From positions 1 to 9,020 of the forward strand of contig PIVQ01000270.1 of assembly GCA_003354055.1 (NCBI GenBank): a stretch of 9,020 nt of DNA. The letters run 5' to 3'. Every line of letters begins with the position of its first letter. The first letter of the stretch is position 1. The notes below the pieces were generated by a model that did not search any database, was not told the origin of the DNA, and worked only from the letters and a program-made list of their open reading frames with translations. The DNA comes from Desulfobacteraceae bacterium (lineage in GTDB: Bacteria > Desulfobacterota > Desulfobacteria > Desulfobacterales > Desulfobacteraceae). Below, piece after piece: positions 6,163 through 9,020 of this stretch. Made by a program: the position numbers and the translations under genes.

Positions 6163-6943
6163 ACCAATAGGCTTGGCTTTCCTTCAGAAACCCCGAGGCA
6201 TGGTTGATGAGAATCCAGTTATTAAAAAAGTTCAGAGCATCATAGTCCCCTTTGCGAAGAGCAAAGCCGATGGGCTCTTTGGTAAAATTCTCCTTGATGG
6301 GAACAAAGAGCTTGTCGGAAAATTTTAAGGCATGAAAGGCGGGCATGGGAGCTGAAGAGACCACGGCATGCACGCGGCCCAGATTCAGTTCCTGAAGGGC
6401 CTGGCTTTCGTTTTCAAACAGCTTGAATGCAGCTTTGGGCATAAATTTTCTGGCTGCCTGTTCTGCTGTGGTGCCCATGCGGACCGCAATGATGACCTCT
6501 TTTTTATTAAAATCCCCGATACTGGAAAAGCCTGCGGCCTTTTTCTTGTGGGCCACCATGGACATGCCTGAGAACTCATAGGGCATGGTAAAGTTCACCT
6601 TGAGGTTACGCTCGGGCGTAATCCCCATGCCGCCGATGATCACATCGAATTTCCCTGTGAGCAAAGCCGGGATGATGCCTGACCAGGCTGTGGGTACAAA
6701 CTCGACTTCTACACCCATGTCCTGGGCCAGTTTCTTGGCCACATCGATTTCATATCCCACGAGTTCGCCTTTTTTATCCTTCATGGCCCAGGGTACAAAA
6801 GTGGACATGCCCACCCTTAATACCCCCTGCTTCTGGATCTTTTCAATGACACTTTCTTTTGACAGCATAGCACCGGTCTGCCCGGCAAAGGCAGTCCCGA
6901 CCGCCAGTATAAACACAACAAGCACGCTTGCTAATTTTTTCAT
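6128..6943 (-). CDS. Periplasmic amino-acid-type solute-binding protein (SBP_bac_3)
   Basis: This 271-residue protein begins with a Sec signal peptide, MKKLASVLVVFILAVGTAFA, with probable cleavage after AFA (residue 20). There is no lipobox cysteine, so it should be free in the periplasm. The mature part has the family features VLRVGMSTFVPWAMKDKKGELVGYEIDVAKKLA (41-73), FDVIIGGMGITPERNLKVNFTMPY (99-122) and MGTTAEQAARK (156-166). Arg112 in ITPER matches the carboxylate-binding arginine of amino-acid binders. The later motif normally reading VDAVVxD is here VHAVVSSAP (191-199), so the aspartate that holds the ligand amino group is replaced by Ser197. The ligand may therefore not be a standard amino acid. 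The start at 6943 is fixed by AAGGAG at 6950-6955; the open frame reaching to 7051 runs into the upstream permease gene. It lies 32 bases after the first permease. Confidence 0.88.
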   Translation of the reverse strand: MKKLASVLVVFILAVGTAFAGQTGAMLSKESVIEKIQKQGVLRVGMSTFVPWAMKDKKGELVGYEIDVAKKLAQDMGVEVEFVPTAWSGIIPALLTGKFDVIIGGMGITPERNLKVNFTMPYEFSGMSMVAHKKKAAGFSSIGDFNKKEVIIAVRMGTTAEQAARKFMPKAAFKLFENESQALQELNLGRVHAVVSSAPMPAFHALKFSDKLFVPIKENFTKEPIGFALRKGDYDALNFFNNWILINHASGFLKESQAYWFETKEWESLVQ

Positions 6944-6975
6944 CCTGATCTCCTTATAGGTCCTGAATAAAAGAT

Positions 6976-7746
6976 TTAATGGATATATTTCATCCGAATT
7001 TCCAGTTGTCTGATTAAAAAAGAAAGACTGGCTGTAATGATCAAATAGCATAATGCCACAGCAAACCAGATTTCAAAAGTCAAAAATGTCTGGGATACGA
7101 TTTTCTGGGCCTGCATGGTCAGATCATAAATGGAAATGGTGGATACCAGTGCGGAATCTTTGATAAGTGACACGCTTTGCCCCGCCAGCATGGGCAACGT
7201 GGTCCTCAGCATCTGGGGGATAATCACCTTGTAGTAGATCACGGGCCGTGGCAATCCAAGCCCCTGGGCAGCCTCAATCTGACCTTTTTGAACCCCTAAA
7301 ATACCAGACCGGATGATCTCCGAGGCATAGGCCCCCTCAAACAGACTCAGGGCCCAGACCGCAGACCAGAAGGCAGAGATGTCCAGCACCGGTGAAATCA
7401 CAAAGTAAATCAAAAAGATCTGTATGAGCAGGGGGGTATTTCTGATGGTTTCCACATAGACCCATGCCACCCCTCTCAAAACGGGAAACGGGGAGAGTCT
7501 TGCCATGGCGGATAAACTGCCCAGAATCAGAGACAAAAAAAGCCCGATACCGGAAATCTTCAGGGTGATGAAAAGCCCCTGAACCAGAAGACCGGGTACT
7601 ATATCCGACCCTTGTTTTGAAAAAAAATAAGGCCATACCCGGTACCATTGCCAATTGTACTCCAGGTTTTGGTATCCCAGGGTCAGTGCGGCTGCCAGGA
7701 TGGCGATAAACAAAGCGGACTTAATCAGATTGCGGAGCGGATACAT
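6976..7746 (-). CDS. Polar amino-acid ABC transporter permease (HisQ/GlnP type), first in operon
   Basis: The 256-residue membrane protein has a first helix at about 9-25, a periplasmic stretch YNWQWYRVWPYFF, then the family core LLVQGLFITLKISGIGLFLSLILGSLSA (53-80), YVETIRNTPLLIQIFLIYF (97-115) and EGAYASEIIRSGIL (137-150). The EAA loop is EAAQGLGLPRPVIYYKVIIPQ (158-178), followed by AGQSVSLIKDSALVSTISI. It should form the channel together with the second permease. The ATG at 7746 is preceded by AAGGA five bases upstream. The gene opens a three-gene unit (permease, binding protein, permease) that begins after the amtB terminator, so it needs its own promoter in 7747-7815. I found only weak -35/-10 candidates there. 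Confidence 0.88.
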   Translation of the reverse strand: MYPLRNLIKSALFIAILAAALTLGYQNLEYNWQWYRVWPYFFSKQGSDIVPGLLVQGLFITLKISGIGLFLSLILGSLSAMARLSPFPVLRGVAWVYVETIRNTPLLIQIFLIYFVISPVLDISAFWSAVWALSLFEGAYASEIIRSGILGVQKGQIEAAQGLGLPRPVIYYKVIIPQMLRTTLPMLAGQSVSLIKDSALVSTISIYDLTMQAQKIVSQTFLTFEIWFAVALCYLIITASLSFLIRQLEIRMKYIH

Positions 7747-7765
7747 CCTCTTCCTTTTGCAGGTA

Positions 7766-7787
7766 TTGGCCTTTTAAAAAAAGCCAA
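7766..7787. repeat. TTGGC..GCCAA imperfect palindrome before the ABC operon
   Basis: TTGGC (7766-7770) and GCCAA (7783-7787) flank an A/T-rich centre in which CTTTT faces AAAA, giving a 22-base near-palindrome some 20 bases before the first permease start. It could be an operator or a leader hairpin. It is not followed by a T-run on the minus strand, so a terminator role is unlikely. Confidence 0.35.
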
Positions 7788-7815
7788 CCATACCACGAAC
7801 CGCCAAAACCTGAAA

Positions 7816-7851
7816 GATAAAAACCCGCCGTCTCAAGAGACAGCGGGTTTT
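7816..7851 (-). terminator. Rho-independent terminator of amtB
   Basis: AAACCCGC (7821-7828) pairs with GCGGGTTT (7843-7850), and GTCT (7830-7833) with AGAC (7838-7841), around a CAAG loop, with one C/A mismatch. Read on the minus strand, the stem ends in GCGGG followed by TTTTTATC, a short U-run. It lies 26 bases after the amtB stop, so it should end the amtB transcript and separate it from the ABC operon. Confidence 0.85.
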
Positions 7852-7877
7852 GCAATCGCGTACAGCGAGAGACGGGA

Positions 7878-9020
7878 TCAGGACTGGTTGGCCAGCTTGG
7901 TGGAGTAGGCAGCAGAGGGTTCTGCGCCGCTTCCGGAAGTACCGCCGGAATAGCCGCTGCCATGGTTAATGGTTGAGAAATCAGGATAGGCAGTGCCGCC
8001 GTGTTCAGTGGCATCCAGGCCTTCAAGCTCTTCCTCTTCAGAGACCCTCAGCCCCATGGTAGCGTCAATGATCTTGAACAGAACAAAGGCAGTACCAAAA
8101 GTCCAGACAAAACAGGCCAGAATACCGATACCCTGTACGGATAAAATCGCAAGAGAGGTACCGCCGATGTTAAAGATACCTGCAGCAAGCGTTCCCCAGG
8201 CACCGCAGACACCGTGGACGGAAATTGCACCTACGGGATCATCTATTCTGATCTTGTCAAAGAAGAGAACTGAAAAAACAACAAGGACACCTGCAATGGC
8301 TCCGATGATAACGGCACTGCCGGGGGTGACATTGGCGCATCCGGCAGTAATCCCCACAAGCCCGGCAAGCGCGCCGTTCAGACTCATGCCTACTTCGGGC
8401 TTTCCAAACTTCATCCAGGAGACGATCATGGCCAATACAGCCCCGGCAGCAGCCGCCAAGTTGGTATTTACAAAAATCATGGCAATATCTTTACTTGCCG
8501 CAGTGGTAGATCCCGGGTTGAACCCGAACCAGCCTACCCAGAGGATAAATACGCCAAGGGCAGCCAGAGGAATGTTGTGCCCCAGGATAGGTTTAACCCT
8601 ACCGTCTTTTGTATATTTACCCAGACGGGGTCCGAGAACCATGGCCCCGGCCAGAGCGGCCCAGCCACCTACGGAGTGAACAACGGTGGATCCTGCAAAA
8701 TCAATAAAACCTAAGCCTTCCAGCCATCCCGAACCGTTGAACAGGGATCCCCATGCCCAGGAACCGAAAATCGGATAAATCAAAGCCGTAACACAGGCCG
8801 TATAAACGAGATATGCCGTGAATTTTGTCCGCTCGGCCATGGCACCGGATACGATGGTGGCAGCAGTTGCGGCAAAAACGACCTGGAACATCCAGAAGGC
8901 CAGGACCCAGGGGTCACCACCGATTTCAAAATCACTTAAGAAAAAACCGGTGGTACCGAAAAAACCGGTTTTAGAGGCACCGAACATCAGGCCGAACCCG
9001 ATGGCCCAGTAGGAAATTGA
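7878..9020 (-). CDS. amtB: Ammonium transporter AmtB, N-terminus beyond the window
   Basis: The reading frame stays open to the window edge: eleven codons upstream of the ATG at 8987 encode SISYWAIGFGL, joining to MFG as in YWxxGFGLMFG of Amt proteins, so that ATG is internal. The 380 visible residues include both pore histidines of the Amt family, in STVVHSVGGWAALAG (His115 of the fragment, E. coli His168) and ISVHGVCGAWG (His269, E. coli His318). WVGWFGFNPGS and DDPVGAISVHGVCG are also conserved. The protein conducts ammonium across the inner membrane and is normally gated by the PII protein GlnK through its cytosolic tail GLRVSEEEELEGLDATEHG. After that motif comes an extra Gly/Ser-rich tail of roughly 35 residues that E. 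coli AmtB lacks. No glnK is visible downstream; it may lie upstream, outside the window. A hairpin terminator follows the stop. Confidence 0.95.
   Translation of the reverse strand, partial: SISYWAIGFGLMFGASKTGFFGTTGFFLSDFEIGGDPWVLAFWMFQVVFAATAATIVSGAMAERTKFTAYLVYTACVTALIYPIFGSWAWGSLFNGSGWLEGLGFIDFAGSTVVHSVGGWAALAGAMVLGPRLGKYTKDGRVKPILGHNIPLAALGVFILWVGWFGFNPGSTTAASKDIAMIFVNTNLAAAAGAVLAMIVSWMKFGKPEVGMSLNGALAGLVGITAGCANVTPGSAVIIGAIAGVLVVFSVLFFDKIRIDDPVGAISVHGVCGAWGTLAAGIFNIGGTSLAILSVQGIGILACFVWTFGTAFVLFKIIDATMGLRVSEEEELEGLDATEHGGTAYPDFSTINHGSGYSGGTSGSGAEPSAAYSTKLANQS

Noticed and set aside
6585..6959. 124-codon open frame antisense to the binding-protein gene
   Set aside because: It lies wholly opposite a clear binding-protein gene, with no recognisable domain or ribosome binding site.
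7993..8679. 228-codon open frame antisense to amtB
   Set aside because: The product is a low-complexity Pro/Ser/Thr/Ala sequence mirroring amtB codons; it is a shadow of a well-conserved gene.
8941..8972. Repeated AAACCGGT segments inside amtB
   Set aside because: They encode the conserved-type peptide TGFFGTTGFF, so the repetition is explained by the protein sequence.
1..9020. CRISPR array, toxin-antitoxin pair, phage or defence island
   Set aside because: No spaced identical repeats, transposase, integrase, tRNA attachment site or defence-type domain is visible; the genes are housekeeping, transport and regulation.

Overview
The window looks like ordinary chromosome from a Gram-negative bacterium of about 50% GC. 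The gene mix is a sigma-54 activator beside a NifX-like protein, a DUF2889 protein, an AmtB channel and a polar amino-acid ABC importer. I suspect Desulfobacterota (Desulfobacterales-like), but this is inference from style and gene content; no marker gene settles it.

Left part (1-769, + strand): the last 40 residues of a sigma-54-type activator (Fis-like helix-turn-helix), then a 292-base non-coding gap that holds a near-perfect -24/-12 sigma-54 promoter, then a small NifX/NafY-type (dinitrogenase FeMo-cofactor family) protein starting at TTG 416. This reads as a local activator-promoter-target unit.

Middle left (778-2756): a DMT/EamA permease (- strand), a DUF2889 protein (+ strand) and an alkyltransferase-like (ATL) DNA-lesion-binding protein (- strand). 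The DUF2889 and ATL genes are convergent and overlap by 10 bases at their 3' ends.

Middle (2757-5117, + strand): a BaeS-type sensor kinase and BaeR-type response regulator, overlapping by 4 bases. The gap before baeS, shared with the divergent ATL gene, carries a perfect 10-base direct repeat with an 11-base period and an adjacent inverted repeat. On the minus strand the direct repeat resembles the published E. coli BaeR box, so an autoregulatory site is likely.

Right part (5118-9020, - strand): a 109-base imperfect palindrome lies between the converging baeR and transporter genes. Then, read on the minus strand, come the end of amtB, a rho-independent terminator, and a three-gene operon of permease, periplasmic binding protein and second permease of the polar amino-acid (HAAT) ABC family. 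The operon has no ATPase gene in the window. The binding protein lacks the aspartate that normally holds the ligand amino group.

The window mixes nitrogen acquisition (AmtB, amino-acid uptake, a sigma-54 unit), envelope-stress signalling (BaeSR) and DNA-lesion recognition (ATL). I see no CRISPR array, transposase, phage gene, tRNA or rRNA, and no convincing wholly new system. The most worthwhile leads are the regulatory sites and the palindrome.
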